64,000 nucleotides of DNA from Rhodoplanes sp963724735 (GTDB taxonomy: Bacteria > Pseudomonadota > Alphaproteobacteria > Rhizobiales > Xanthobacteraceae). Shown here piece by piece: positions 6,157 through 14,252 of this stretch. Every line of letters starts with the position of its first letter. The first letter of the stretch is position 1. The notes under the pieces are model-generated. The model searched no databases and was not told the origin of the DNA. It worked only from the letters and a program-made list of their open reading frames with translations. Position numbers and translations under genes: made by a program. Location: positions 186,001 to 250,000 of the forward strand of contig CAVRVX010000013.1 in the NCBI GenBank assembly GCA_963724735.1, written 5' to 3'.

Positions 6157-7917
6157 TCACACCAGCATCTTGCCTTCCTCGGTGATCGCCTCCTCGATGC
6201 TATCGGCGGCGTCGCCAAGCAGCATCTCGTTGTGCGCGCGGCCGGACGGGATCATCGGGAAGCAGTTCTCCGTCTGATCGACCACGCAGTCGAAGATCAC
6301 CGGGTGCGGCGTCGCGATCATCGCGCGGATGGCGTCGTCGAGTTCGCCCGGCTTGGTGCAGCGGATGCCGACGGCGTGATAGGCCTCGGCGAGCTTGACG
6401 AAATCGGGCAGCGCCTCGGTGTAGCTCGACGAGTAGCGCCCGCCATGCAGCAGTTCCTGCCACTGGCGCACCATCCCCATGTACTGGTTGTTGAGGATGA
6501 AGATCTTGATCGGCAGGCGGTGCTGCACGGCGGTGGACATTTCCTGCATGGTCATCAGCACCGAGGCTTCGCCGGCGATGTCGATGACGAGCAACTCCGG
6601 ATGGGCGAGCTGCACGCCGACGGCGGCCGGCAGGCCATAGCCCATGGTGCCGAGCCCGCCCGAGGTCATCCAGCGGTTCGGCTCCTGGAAGCCGTAGAAC
6701 TGCGCCGCCCACATCTGGTGCTGGCCCACCTCGGTGGTGATGTAGACATCGCGGTCCTTGGTCAGCTCGTACAATCGCTGGATCGCATATTGCGGCTTGA
6801 TCACCTCGTTCGACGCCCGGTAATTCAGGCACTTGCGCGTGCGCCATTGATCGATCTGGTTCCACCAGGTCTTGAGCGCCGCGCGATCGGGCTCGGCGCC
6901 GCGCGCGCGCCATTCGGTCAACAGGTCGGCGAGCACGCTGCCGCAATCGCCGACAATGCCGAGATCGACCTTGACGTTCTTGTTGATCGAGGACGGATCG
7001 ATATCGATGTGGATCTTGCGCGACCCGGGCGAGAACGCATCCAGCCGGCCGGTGATGCGGTCATCGAAGCGCGCGCCGACGCAGATCATCAGGTCGCAGC
7101 CATGCATCGCCAGATTGGCCTCGTAGGTGCCGTGCATGCCGAGCATGCCGAGCCACTGCGGGTCGGCGGACGGATAGGCGCCGAGCCCCATCAGCGTGGA
7201 GGTAATGGGGAAGCCGGTCGCCCCGACCAATTCCCGCAGCAGGTTGCAGGCCTGCCGGCCCGAATTCACCACGCCGCCGCCGGTATAGAACACCGGCCGC
7301 TTCGCCAGCCGCATCAGCTCGACCGCCGCCTTGATTTTCTCGGGGTCGCCCTTGAGCTTCGGCTGGTAGCCCTTGTGGTGGAACTCGTTCGGCCGCGAAT
7401 AAGGGCCGGTGGCGAACTGCACGTCCTTCGGGACGTCGACCACGACCGGACCTGGCCGGCCGCTCGCGGCGATGTAAAAGGCCTCGTGCAGCACGCGCGG
7501 CAGGTCGGCGATGTCCTTGACGAGCGAATTGTATTTTGTGCAGGGCCGGGTGATGCCGACGGTGTCGCATTCCTGGAAGGCGTCATTGCCGATGAGATGG
7601 GTCGGCACCTGCCCGGTGATGCAGACGACCGGAATGGAATCGCATAGCGCATCGGTGAGGCCGGTGACCGCGTTGGTCGCGCCCGGCCCCGAGGTGACCA
7701 GCACGCAGCCGACCTTGCCGGTCGAGCGCGCATAGCCCTCGGCGGCATGGACCGCGCCCTGCTCGTGGCGAACGAGAATGTGGCGAACCGCATCTTGGTG
7801 AAAGAGCGCGTCGTAGATCGGGAGCACCGCGCCGCCGGGATAGCCGAAGATATGCTTGACGCCCTGGTCCTTGAGCGTCTCGACCACCATTTCGGCGCCG
7901 GTCATTTCTCTGTTCAT
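6157..7917 (-). CDS. ilvB: Acetolactate synthase large (catalytic) subunit
   Basis: Thiamine diphosphate enzyme condensing pyruvate with pyruvate or 2-oxobutyrate, the first shared step of Val/Ile/Leu synthesis. 586 residues with TPP-N (FGYPGGAVLPIYDAL; catalytic Glu in RHEQGAVHAAEG), a central FAD-binding domain (HIDIDPSSINKNVKVD) and TPP-C. The metal motif usually written GDAS reads GEAS here (GAA codon). I start at the ATG at 7917 (MNREMTGAEMV), with GGAG about 8 nt upstream; an upstream extension would run through the attenuator hairpin. A leader peptide (8011-8070) and T-run terminator (7960-7984) precede it. Confidence 0.96.
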   Translation of the reverse strand: MNREMTGAEMVVETLKDQGVKHIFGYPGGAVLPIYDALFHQDAVRHILVRHEQGAVHAAEGYARSTGKVGCVLVTSGPGATNAVTGLTDALCDSIPVVCITGQVPTHLIGNDAFQECDTVGITRPCTKYNSLVKDIADLPRVLHEAFYIAASGRPGPVVVDVPKDVQFATGPYSRPNEFHHKGYQPKLKGDPEKIKAAVELMRLAKRPVFYTGGGVVNSGRQACNLLRELVGATGFPITSTLMGLGAYPSADPQWLGMLGMHGTYEANLAMHGCDLMICVGARFDDRITGRLDAFSPGSRKIHIDIDPSSINKNVKVDLGIVGDCGSVLADLLTEWRARGAEPDRAALKTWWNQIDQWRTRKCLNYRASNEVIKPQYAIQRLYELTKDRDVYITTEVGQHQMWAAQFYGFQEPNRWMTSGGLGTMGYGLPAAVGVQLAHPELLVIDIAGEASVLMTMQEMSTAVQHRLPIKIFILNNQYMGMVRQWQELLHGGRYSSSYTEALPDFVKLAEAYHAVGIRCTKPGELDDAIRAMIATPHPVIFDCVVDQTENCFPMIPSGRAHNEMLLGDAADSIEEAITEEGKMLV

Positions 7918-7959
7918 TGTCGTGCTCCGATCTGTTCGCCGTGCCGTGCTTGTACGAAT

Positions 7960-7984
7960 AAAAAAGGGGCCTGAAAGCCCCCTT
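7960..7984 (-). terminator. Rho-independent attenuator of ilvB
   Basis: On the minus strand AAGGGGGC-TTTCAG-GCCCCTT is followed by an uninterrupted T-run (six A's on the plus strand at 7960-7965). It lies 27 bp downstream of the leader peptide stop and 43 bp before the ilvB start. It has the form and place of the terminator arm of an attenuator. Confidence 0.85.
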
Positions 7985-8004
7985 GCGCAGCGCACCATCT
8001 GGAC

Positions 8005-8022
8005 GGATCGTCAAGACGATCC
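8005..8022 (-). promoter_or_regulatory. Leader pause/anti-antiterminator hairpin
   Basis: GGATCGTC-TT-GACGATCC is a perfect 8-bp stem overlapping the stop of the leader peptide. It is enclosed by a second pairing, GCGCACC with GGTGCGC. These stems compete with upstream and downstream partners, as in classical attenuators. Folding was done by eye. Confidence 0.6.
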
Positions 8023-8070
8023 ATAGACGGTGCGCCTCCGTACGACCAGGTTGGTAATAAAATTACGCAT
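8011..8070 (-). CDS. ilvB leader peptide (Ile/Leu/Val-containing)
   Basis: A 19-residue ORF, MRNFITNLVVRRRTVYGSS, starts at the ATG at 8070 with GGAAA about 8 nt upstream; an in-frame ATG at 8085 would add five residues. The ITNLVV block contains all three branched-chain residues, and the ORF is followed by a pause hairpin and a T-run terminator. This is the standard layout of an ilv attenuator: stalling at Ile/Leu/Val codons would free the antiterminator. The peptide and hairpins are seen; regulation is inferred. Confidence 0.8.
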   Translation of the reverse strand: MRNFITNLVVRRRTVYGSS

Positions 8071-8237
8071 GATGCGGGTTTCCATTAACAAAAGTTGCGC
8101 TCTTATAGATAACGGCCGCGTCGCGGTCAACCCGTAACAACACCGAGTCGCGATGATTTCCGCCGGTGTGTCCGAGTTATCGCCGACGCGAGCGTGGCTC
8201 CCTGTAACGGCTCCGCGAACTGCCGTACCATGGATCC

Positions 8238-9071
8238 ATGTCCGACGGATTGAAGACCGAGAGCGTAAGCGCACCGCTCACCGCGAAGGCGCGGCTGACG
8301 GCGCGCGCACTGTTGCTCGGCGAGCGCATCGACACGGCGGGGCTCGAGCGCAGCGACGTCATTTCGACCACCCCCCTCGCCTTCCGGATCGGGCCTTCCG
8401 GTTACGCCGTGCTGTTCCGGTATGGCGTCGCCGTGCTGGTCGGGCTGTCGCCGGTCGAGGAGGACGAAGTCGTCCGCGGACTTGCCGCACGCATCATCGG
8501 CGCGTTCGCGCGGATCGAGGACGAGGTTGCCGTCGTCGAGATCGCGCCCGAGCGCGAGGAGCACATTGCGCCGGGCGGGCCGATCATGGTGCGCGAGCTC
8601 ACCCCGCCGCGGCTCCTGGTGATTGCCGACGCGCTCGCCAAGAACGTGGCGCTCGCCCGCGACGAGCGGGAGGTCAGCAAGGTGATCGAGGTGGTCGAGC
8701 CGTTCGCAGCCGCGCTCGCCCGCACCGGGCGCTCGCCGTCCAACCGGCGGCAGCTGTTGCGCACGATCGGCCAAGCGCTGCTCGTGCATCACCGGATGTC
8801 GGGCCGCGTTCAGGTCGAAGAGAAGCCCGACATTCTGTGGGATCAGCCGGAGTTCGAGCGGCTCTATGCGCGGCTCGAGGACGAATACGAGCTCAAGGAG
8901 CGCGCCGCCGCGCTCGCCCGCAAGCTCAAGGTGATCGACGAGACCGCTCGCGCGCTGACCGACCTCATGGACACGACCCGCAGCGTGCGGCTCGAAGCGG
9001 CGATCGTCGCTTTGATCGTCGTCGAGGTGCTGGTCACGTTCTACCAACTCTTCAAGGGGGTGCTGTGGTAA
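8238..9071 (+). CDS. RMD1/YagE family protein (DUF155)
   Basis: 277 residues resembling the RMD1/sif2-type DUF155 family, known from fungal meiosis and mitochondrial proteins and widespread but uncharacterised in bacteria. The middle holds the conserved segment RYGVAVLVGLSPVEEDEVVRGL; the end carries the family's DILWDQPEFERLYARLEDEYEL region, a coiled stretch and a single C-terminal membrane helix (EAAIVALIVVEVLVTFYQLF). It is therefore probably a tail-anchored inner-membrane protein. It is divergent from the ilvB leader, and a short palindrome (9071-9095) separates it from the convergent polyamine-binding gene. Confidence 0.85.
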   Translation: MSDGLKTESVSAPLTAKARLTARALLLGERIDTAGLERSDVISTTPLAFRIGPSGYAVLFRYGVAVLVGLSPVEEDEVVRGLAARIIGAFARIEDEVAVVEIAPEREEHIAPGGPIMVRELTPPRLLVIADALAKNVALARDEREVSKVIEVVEPFAAALARTGRSPSNRRQLLRTIGQALLVHHRMSGRVQVEEKPDILWDQPEFERLYARLEDEYELKERAAALARKLKVIDETARALTDLMDTTRSVRLEAAIVALIVVEVLVTFYQLFKGVLW

Positions 9072-9095
9072 CGGCTTGGTTCTGCCTCAAGCCGT
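9071..9095. repeat. 8-bp palindrome between convergent genes
   Basis: ACGGCTTG-GTTCTGCCT-CAAGCCGT overlaps the last base of the DUF155 stop codon and lies just before the 3' end of the polyamine-binding protein gene. It could be a bidirectional stop, but no T-run follows on either strand. Confidence 0.5.
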
Positions 9096-9104
9096 AAAAT
9101 CCGC

Positions 9105-10217
9105 TCAGTGCCCCGTCTTGATGCGGGTCCACAGCCGGTTCATCGCCCGCTGGGTCGCGGCGTCGCGCGCTTTCGCGGTGTAGAGGCGCTGCATCGTCGC
9201 CGCGTCCGGATAGACGCCGCGGTCTTCGAGCACGGCCGGATCGATGTACTTCTGGCTCGCCAGATTGCCGTTCGCATAGGAGAGGAAATTCGAGTTCTTT
9301 GCGGCGACCTCCGGCCGCTGGAGATAATTGATGAAGGCGAGCGCCTCCGCCACATGGCTGGCGTCTTTCGGAATCGCGAGATTGTCGAAGAACATCTGCG
9401 CGCCTTCGCGCGGGATCGCATAGCCGATCTCAACGCCGTTCTTGGCTTCGGCGGCGCGCTTCTGCGCCTGCTTGATGTCGCCGGAAAAGCCCACCACCAG
9501 GCAGATCTCGCCGCCCGCCAGCGCATTGATGTATTCGGAGGAGTGGAACTTGCGAACGAAGGGGCGCACCTGCATCAGCAGCGCGGCCGCGCGCTCGAGC
9601 TCCTTCGGATCGTTCGTGTTGGGATCGAGGCCGAGATAATTGAGTGCGGCCTGCAGGATGTCCTCGCTTGAATCGAGCATATAGACGCCGCAGTCCTTGA
9701 ACTTTGCGAGATTCTCCGGCTTGAACACGATGTCCCAGCTCTCGATGCGCGCCTCCGCGCCGAGAATCTCGCGCGCCTTGCCGGCGTTGTATCCGATGCC
9801 GACCGTGCCCCACATGTAGTTGACCGAGTAGCGGTTGCCTGGATCATAGGCGGCGAGGCGGCGCTCGATCTCCGGCCACATATTGACGAGGTTCGGAAGC
9901 TTGGACTTGTCGAGCGCGAGGAACACGCCCGCCCTGATCTGGCGTTCGAGGAAATTCGCGCTCGGCACGACGACGTCGTAGCCGGACTTGCCGGCGAGCA
10001 GCTTGGTCTCCAACGTGTCGTTGGAGTCGAAGACGTCGTAGCGGACCTTGATGCCGGTCTTGCGGGTGAAGTCCTCGAGCGCGGCCGGATCGATGTAGTC
10101 CGACCAGTTATAGACATTGACGATCCGTTCCTGCGCCGCGACCTGCGTCGCGAGAAAGCAAGACGCCGCGAGCGCCGCGAGCGCCGCCGCGCGCCGGATG
10201 GTGAAGAGATCGCGCAT
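9105..10217 (-). CDS. Periplasmic polyamine (putrescine/spermidine) binding protein, PotF-like
   Basis: The substrate-binding component of an ABC polyamine importer. 370 residues begin with a Sec signal peptide (about 1-28, cleavage after QVAAQ), followed by the family hallmark VNVYNWSDYIDP and DVFDSNDTLETKLLAGKSGYDVVVPS. The later ICLVVGFSGDIKQA segment fits the PotD/PotF fold. No permease or ATPase genes lie next to it, so it is an orphan binding protein here, and whether its ligand is putrescine or spermidine cannot be read from the sequence. It is convergent with the DUF155 gene. Confidence 0.9.
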   Translation of the reverse strand: MRDLFTIRRAAALAALAASCFLATQVAAQERIVNVYNWSDYIDPAALEDFTRKTGIKVRYDVFDSNDTLETKLLAGKSGYDVVVPSANFLERQIRAGVFLALDKSKLPNLVNMWPEIERRLAAYDPGNRYSVNYMWGTVGIGYNAGKAREILGAEARIESWDIVFKPENLAKFKDCGVYMLDSSEDILQAALNYLGLDPNTNDPKELERAAALLMQVRPFVRKFHSSEYINALAGGEICLVVGFSGDIKQAQKRAAEAKNGVEIGYAIPREGAQMFFDNLAIPKDASHVAEALAFINYLQRPEVAAKNSNFLSYANGNLASQKYIDPAVLEDRGVYPDAATMQRLYTAKARDAATQRAMNRLWTRIKTGH

Positions 10218-10259
10218 GCGCCCTATGCATCCCCCGAGATCGACGGCGCCAAGCGGCGC

Positions 10260-10514
10260 TTATTTGTAGGCGTAGCCGCGCCGCGTCGGCGCGAGCGCGC
10301 CGGGCGGCGGGGGATAAGGATTGAGGCCGCACGTGCCTCCCGCGCCTCGCACCGTCTTCATGCATTGCCGTAGGCTGGTATACGCGCAAGCCGCGGCGTC
10401 GACTCCGTCGGTTAGCCAGGCGCACCAGGGATACCAGCCACGGAAGGCGCTTGCCGGGGTCGCCGCTGCGGCGAGCCCCGCCAGCACCACCAATCCCATC
10501 ATGATTGCGCGCAT
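10260..10514 (-). CDS. DUF3551-type small secreted protein
   Basis: 84 residues: a signal peptide (to about residue 23, ATPASA) then a short mature region with WYPWCAW, CAYTSLRQCMKTVRG and a Pro-rich tail with another Cys (GTCGLNP). The spacing of Trp and Cys fits the DUF3551 family, small exported proteins of unknown role that are abundant in Bradyrhizobium and relatives. Four cysteines in the mature part suggest disulphides. Confidence 0.75.
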   Translation of the reverse strand: MRAIMMGLVVLAGLAAAATPASAFRGWYPWCAWLTDGVDAAACAYTSLRQCMKTVRGAGGTCGLNPYPPPPGALAPTRRGYAYK

Positions 10515-10562
10515 GTCGAACCCCTCTGATCCTCGCAGCTCTTCGCCCGTTCGTCCGCCGTA

Positions 10563-10898
10563 TTACGTCTCGGTCGGCAGTCCCGCCGCTTTCCACGCGA
10601 CGATGCCGCCGGCCAGATGCGAGCGATACGGCAGGCCGGCGGCCTGCGCAATCTCGGCTGCGCGCGCCGAACGCTTTCCGCTCGAGCAGGAGAACACGAC
10701 ATCGCGCCCGGCCGGGTCGGGAATGTCCGCCGGATCGAACGCCGACAGCGGCAGTAGCACGGATCCGGGAATGCGCTCGACGGCGGTCTCGCGCGGCTCG
10801 CGCACATCGACCAGCAGAATGCGGTCGGCGGCAAGCTCGGCCGCAACCTCCTCTGCGCTGAGATCGCGCACCGGCTCGGGGCCAGACGGTCGGAACAT
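10563..10898 (-). CDS. Rhodanese-like domain protein
   Basis: A single rhodanese domain of 111 residues. The CH2A-type region shows ILLVDVREPRETAVERIPGS and the active loop is CSSGKRS, with the catalytic cysteine that carries a persulphide in this family. The ATG at 10898 has GAGGAG about 8 nt upstream; the open frame further upstream lacks such a site. Sulphur transfer or thiosulphate chemistry is plausible, but the acceptor is unknown. Confidence 0.9.
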   Translation of the reverse strand: MFRPSGPEPVRDLSAEEVAAELAADRILLVDVREPRETAVERIPGSVLLPLSAFDPADIPDPAGRDVVFSCSSGKRSARAAEIAQAAGLPYRSHLAGGIVAWKAAGLPTET

Positions 10899-11106
10899 GG
10901 GACGGCTCCTCGAACATGGACGAGGCGGTGCGGCGGGGCGCATCGCCGAGTGGAACTCGCGCAGCGACCATTGGGCAAATCGGCGCGCATTGGCAAGGAG
11001 CGACCGCGCGCCAGGACGCGTGCGGACGCCGTTACGCCATTCGCGATCCGTCTTTCAGCCACATTAATTTACAAAAATACAGAAATGAGGGGTGAGGGGG
11101 CATTCG

Positions 11107-12078
11107 ATGTATGGTGCGCACGCGCTTAATGCGTTTTCGTTCAACAAACTGAACCGAGCTGACTTCAGTCAGCTTTATCTCCAGGCCGATCCGCGGATGT
11201 ATTGCCGAGTGCTGGGGGCGCTCGATTACACCATTCCGCATCTCGCGCAGCCGGTCTTCATGCAGTTGATCCAGGCCCGGCATCAGATTAAGGGCGCGCC
11301 GGTGAACGTGCTCGATCTCGGCTGTTCCTACGGCGTCAATGGCGCGCTGATAAAATACCCGATTACCTGGGACATGCTTCTGTCCCGCTACCGGGTCGCC
11401 GAGATGGAAAAGCTGACCCCGCAACAGCTCGAAGACTACGACCGCCTTTTTTTCCAGTCCTGGCCCAAGCGGCGCGACATTCGCGTCGTCGGCCTCGATT
11501 CGTCCTATGCCGCCGTCCGTTATGCCGAGCGCTGCGGCAGCATCGACCGCGGCTTCGCCATCGACCTCGAGGTGCAGGAACCAACCGCCGAACTCGTAGC
11601 GCTGTTGGAAAGCATCGACCTGATCGTGTCCACCGGCAGCTTCGGCTACCTCACCGAACGCAGCTTCGCGCATATCTGCCGACACACATTGTGCGGCTCG
11701 CGAGCGCCGTGGATCGCCTCCTTCATGCTGCGCGTCTTTTCTTACGATGGCGTCGCGCAGTTTCTCGCCGGCCAGGGTCTCGAGACCGAGCGCTTCGAAG
11801 GCGCAACCTTCGTCCAGCGGCGATTTGCCGACCGCGATGAAATGAGCGGGGTGCTCAATCTCCTGCGCGGGTTGAGCGTGGATGCGACGGGCAAGGAGGA
11901 TCGTGGGCTCCTGCACGCCGAACTCTATGTTTCCCGCCCCCGCGAAGAGGTGAGCCGTTGCCCGATCAACCGCCTCATTTCGGTTGCGAGCGGCGTCAAT
12001 CGCTTCGCGTCGGATCAACTTCTTGCCCTGCGATCGGCCGGATCGAGCCTCCAGCCCTTCGAGCTCTTGGCGGGCTGA
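11107..12078 (+). CDS. SAM-dependent methyltransferase, class I fold
   Basis: 323 residues. The SAM-binding motif I is VLDLGCSYGVNGALI near residue 62, followed by GLDSSYAAVRYAERCG (motif II acidic end) and LIVSTGSFGYLTE. I use the ATG at 11107, preceded by GAGGGGG at 6 nt, over the GTG at 11092. The long open frame on the opposite strand has no recognisable domain except its first residues, which belong to the HPP remnant. The substrate is unknown; small molecules or lipids are typical for this loosely defined group. Confidence 0.75.
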   Translation: MYGAHALNAFSFNKLNRADFSQLYLQADPRMYCRVLGALDYTIPHLAQPVFMQLIQARHQIKGAPVNVLDLGCSYGVNGALIKYPITWDMLLSRYRVAEMEKLTPQQLEDYDRLFFQSWPKRRDIRVVGLDSSYAAVRYAERCGSIDRGFAIDLEVQEPTAELVALLESIDLIVSTGSFGYLTERSFAHICRHTLCGSRAPWIASFMLRVFSYDGVAQFLAGQGLETERFEGATFVQRRFADRDEMSGVLNLLRGLSVDATGKEDRGLLHAELYVSRPREEVSRCPINRLISVASGVNRFASDQLLALRSAGSSLQPFELLAG

Positions 12079-12096
12079 TCTGCCGCTCATGAGCCG

Positions 12097-12315
12097 CGCG
12101 CCCGACGAGGGTCGCGATGACGTGACCGCCAACCAGTGCGCGCGGCTGGGCGGCCTCGGCCTCGGCGAGCCCATCACCAGCACGATGGAGGTCGCGAACG
12201 GGATCGCCATCAGCGGCTCCGCGATGCGGACGGCGAACCCCTCCATGATGCCGATCGCGACTGCCCCGCCGACCGCTCCCGCCAGCATTGCCCATGCGGT
12301 ATGCTGTTCAGCCAT
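12097..12315 (-). pseudogene. HPP-family membrane protein, frameshifted and truncated
   Basis: The start (MAEQHTAWAMLAGAVGGAV then PLMAIPFATSIVLVMGSP) and, in the next frame, EAEAAQPRALVGGHVIATLVG together reproduce the N-terminal half of HPP-family integral membrane proteins, where this GAP...QPR.....GH signature is diagnostic. One base is missing near 12165, and the remaining membrane helices are gone: the homology stops where the methyltransferase 3' end begins. The gene is dead. Intact homologues are linked to nitrite transport in chloroplasts or are uncharacterised in bacteria. Confidence 0.7.
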
Positions 12316-12390
12316 GCTCGCAAGACCACCGAACTGCGCTGTCGACCCAACGCAATCCTCAGCCTGCATAGCATGAACGGGCGCGCCCTT

Positions 12391-13026
12391 TCACCACCGC
12401 AACACGCGCGGCCCGAGCGCGGCGCCGGCGGCCACCACGAGCGCGATCGCCAACGAGTACCAGACGGCGACGAAGAGCGGCGAATCGTCCGAACAATGAG
12501 CCGCGTAGAGGGTAGCGGCGAGGCCAGCCGCCACCAGACCCGCGGCCGCTCCGGCGCGCCGGGGCGCGGTCGGCGCGCCGCTGCGCAAGGCCAACAAGAA
12601 CGCCGCGAGCGGCCCGATCGCCATCAACGGAATCGCGGTGAGGCACACTTTCGCGTTGGCGCCGACGAGCCGCTGCCCCCAAGCGTTCTTCGGGACAACC
12701 GCGAGCTCGATCACCAGCGCCCCGCCGATCAGGAGCGCCGGCACGACGAGCGAACGGGCCGCGGTCGCTGCGTTGCCTCCTGGACGCGCCAGCGCAACGG
12801 CGATTTGCAGACCCGCGACGAACACCGCGAGTGTCACGACGAACTTGAATGGAAACCGCACCGTGTGAAGCGCGGTTGCGACGTCCGGGCGTACGCCGAG
12901 CGTCAGCAGAAATACCGGAGCGGCCACGGCAAGCCCCGCCGCCAGCGCGAGCGCGAATGCCTCGCTCGGCCGCGGTCCAACCACCCGGTCGGAAGCCAAC
13001 GCGTGAATCAACTCCTCGGTTCTCAC
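12391..13026 (-). CDS. nrsF: NrsF-type anti-sigma factor (DUF1109)
   Basis: 211 residues with about six hydrophobic helices, matching the NrsF/DUF1109 family that holds the ECF factor SigF inactive at the inner membrane. Two conserved-looking cysteines are present (AKVCLTAIPLMA and AAHCSDDSP), the type of residues proposed to sense metal or oxidative stress in Caulobacter NrsF. Its ATG overlaps the sigF stop by 4 bp, so the two are translationally coupled. The downstream region reaches the HPP remnant. Confidence 0.85.
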   Translation of the reverse strand: MRTEELIHALASDRVVGPRPSEAFALALAAGLAVAAPVFLLTLGVRPDVATALHTVRFPFKFVVTLAVFVAGLQIAVALARPGGNAATAARSLVVPALLIGGALVIELAVVPKNAWGQRLVGANAKVCLTAIPLMAIGPLAAFLLALRSGAPTAPRRAGAAAGLVAAGLAATLYAAHCSDDSPLFVAVWYSLAIALVVAAGAALGPRVLRW

Positions 13027-13586
13027 CCGTCCCTCGCCCTGTACAACCGTGCAAGCGTTTTGAGCCCGCGATGGAGCGCAACGCGGACTGCGCCTTCACT
13101 GATCCCGTGCTTGACCGCCGTCTCGCGAATGCCTGCGCCTTCCAGCGAAATCGCCCGAACGATCTCCCGCTGCCGGCCATCGAGCCGATCGACCAGCCCC
13201 GCGACTTGGCGTCGCCCGAGTTCCTCTTCCTGATCGGCGGCGCTGTCGGGCAGCGCGTCGGCCAGGTCGTCGATCGCAATTTCGGTGCGGCGCCCGCGCC
13301 GGCGCAGCGAGTCGATGAGCTTGTAGCGGGCGATCGCCGCTATCCACGGACCGATCGGATCGGTCTTCCGCCAAGTGTTTCGGTGCAGATGGATGGCGAG
13401 CAGCGTCTCCTGCACAATATCCTCCGCATCGGCGGTCGGCGCGCCCAGTTGGCTCAGCGTGCGCCGCGCATTGGCGCGCAGCACCGGCGCCATCGCCCCA
13501 AGCAGCCGATGGTACGCGGAATCGTCCCCGGCGAGGGCGGCGGTCATCCATTCGGCCCAAATCGGCTCGCGGTCCTCCGACGCCAT
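13023..13586 (-). CDS. sigF: ECF sigma factor, SigF-like
   Basis: 187 residues with sigma-70 region 2 (AEDIVQETLLAIHLHRNTW and PIGPWIAAIARYKLIDSLRRRGR) and region 4 (LDGRQREIVRAISLEG, ETAVKHGISEGAVRVALHRGL). It is paired with a DUF1109 anti-sigma gene, which defines the SigF group that responds to oxidative or heavy-metal stress in Caulobacter and Bradyrhizobium. The ATG at 13586 is directly preceded by a promoter-like GTAAC-N16-CGAA (13602-13626), suggesting autoregulation. Confidence 0.92.
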   Translation of the reverse strand: MASEDREPIWAEWMTAALAGDDSAYHRLLGAMAPVLRANARRTLSQLGAPTADAEDIVQETLLAIHLHRNTWRKTDPIGPWIAAIARYKLIDSLRRRGRRTEIAIDDLADALPDSAADQEEELGRRQVAGLVDRLDGRQREIVRAISLEGAGIRETAVKHGISEGAVRVALHRGLKTLARLYRARDG

Positions 13587-13601
13587 CGCCGTTTATCTTC
13601 C

Positions 13602-13626
13602 TTCGCTCCCGAAATGGATTTGTTAC
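13602..13626 (-). promoter_or_regulatory. SigF-type promoter motif upstream of sigF
   Basis: On the minus strand GTAAC, 16 bases, then CGAA lies 16 bp before the sigF start. Caulobacter SigF promoters have been described as GTAACC and CGAA with about 16 nt between. The sixth -35 base is A here. The match is by eye. Confidence 0.6.
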
Positions 13627-13788
13627 ATGCGGCCTGCGGCGAACGCCCAGTCCCCGGCCAGTGGGCTTGATCGATCACATCGCCCGCCCCCACGTCAAAC
13701 TGCACCCCCGTGTCGCAAAGCTAGAGCATGAGGGCGCGGTCAGGAATCGGCAGGCCGCGCCGTCCGGGATGCGCCAAGGGGCATTCGC

Positions 13789-14103
13789 TCACTCAGCCAC
13801 CGTGATCGTGCCCTCGCGGTTATCCACCATGACCGGCGAGTGCAGATATTCGATCCTTGGCGGCTTTCCGTATTTCTCGGTGACGAAGGTCTTCCACTCG
13901 TCGGTGTAAAGCCGCTCGGCGTCGGCGCGCGAAGCCCAGACATAGATGCCGCCGGCGCGCCGCGCGTCCTCGCTCAGCCAATAATTCTTGCGCAAAAGCC
14001 CCGGCACGCTCTGGTACTTCGGCGCGGTCGCCCGAAAGCTCTGCGTGATCTCGGAGAGCGTCGCTGGCTGCGGCAGTTCGAACGTCACGATTGTCACGAT
14101 CAT
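13789..14103 (-). CDS. YdhR/antibiotic-monooxygenase-like dimeric alpha-beta barrel protein
   Basis: 104 residues starting MIVTIVTFELP, with SFRATAPKYQSVPGLLRKNYWLSED and GGIYVWASRADAERLY, fitting the small ferredoxin-like YdhR/ABM family, often cofactor-free monooxygenases or related proteins of unknown substrate. The ATG at 14103 has GGAGA 6 nt upstream. It stands alone between sigF and a divergent secreted protein gene. Enzymatic activity is not certain, because many family members are uncharacterised. Confidence 0.75.
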   Translation of the reverse strand: MIVTIVTFELPQPATLSEITQSFRATAPKYQSVPGLLRKNYWLSEDARRAGGIYVWASRADAERLYTDEWKTFVTEKYGKPPRIEYLHSPVMVDNREGTITVAE

Positions 14104-14252
14104 CGATGTCTCCACTGCGCCTTGCCGACCGATCCGCACGGCGGCCTCGAGCCGGCGACTACACCGAAAATCGGTTCTGCCACGATCGTGCCCGACTTAC
14201 CGGCGATGCAAGTTAATTGACTCCTTGACGGACCAAGCCTTTGGGGCATGCC

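Noticed and set aside
6232..7647. 471-codon ORF opposite ilvB
   Set aside because: Shadow frame; composition follows the codon pattern of ilvB.
9071..9095. Rho-independent terminator between DUF155 and polyamine-binding genes
   Set aside because: A good stem, but no T-run follows on either strand, so recorded only as a palindrome.
11032..12369. 445-codon minus-strand ORF over the methyltransferase
   Set aside because: Only its first about 48 codons are meaningful (HPP remnant); the rest is antisense to the methyltransferase.
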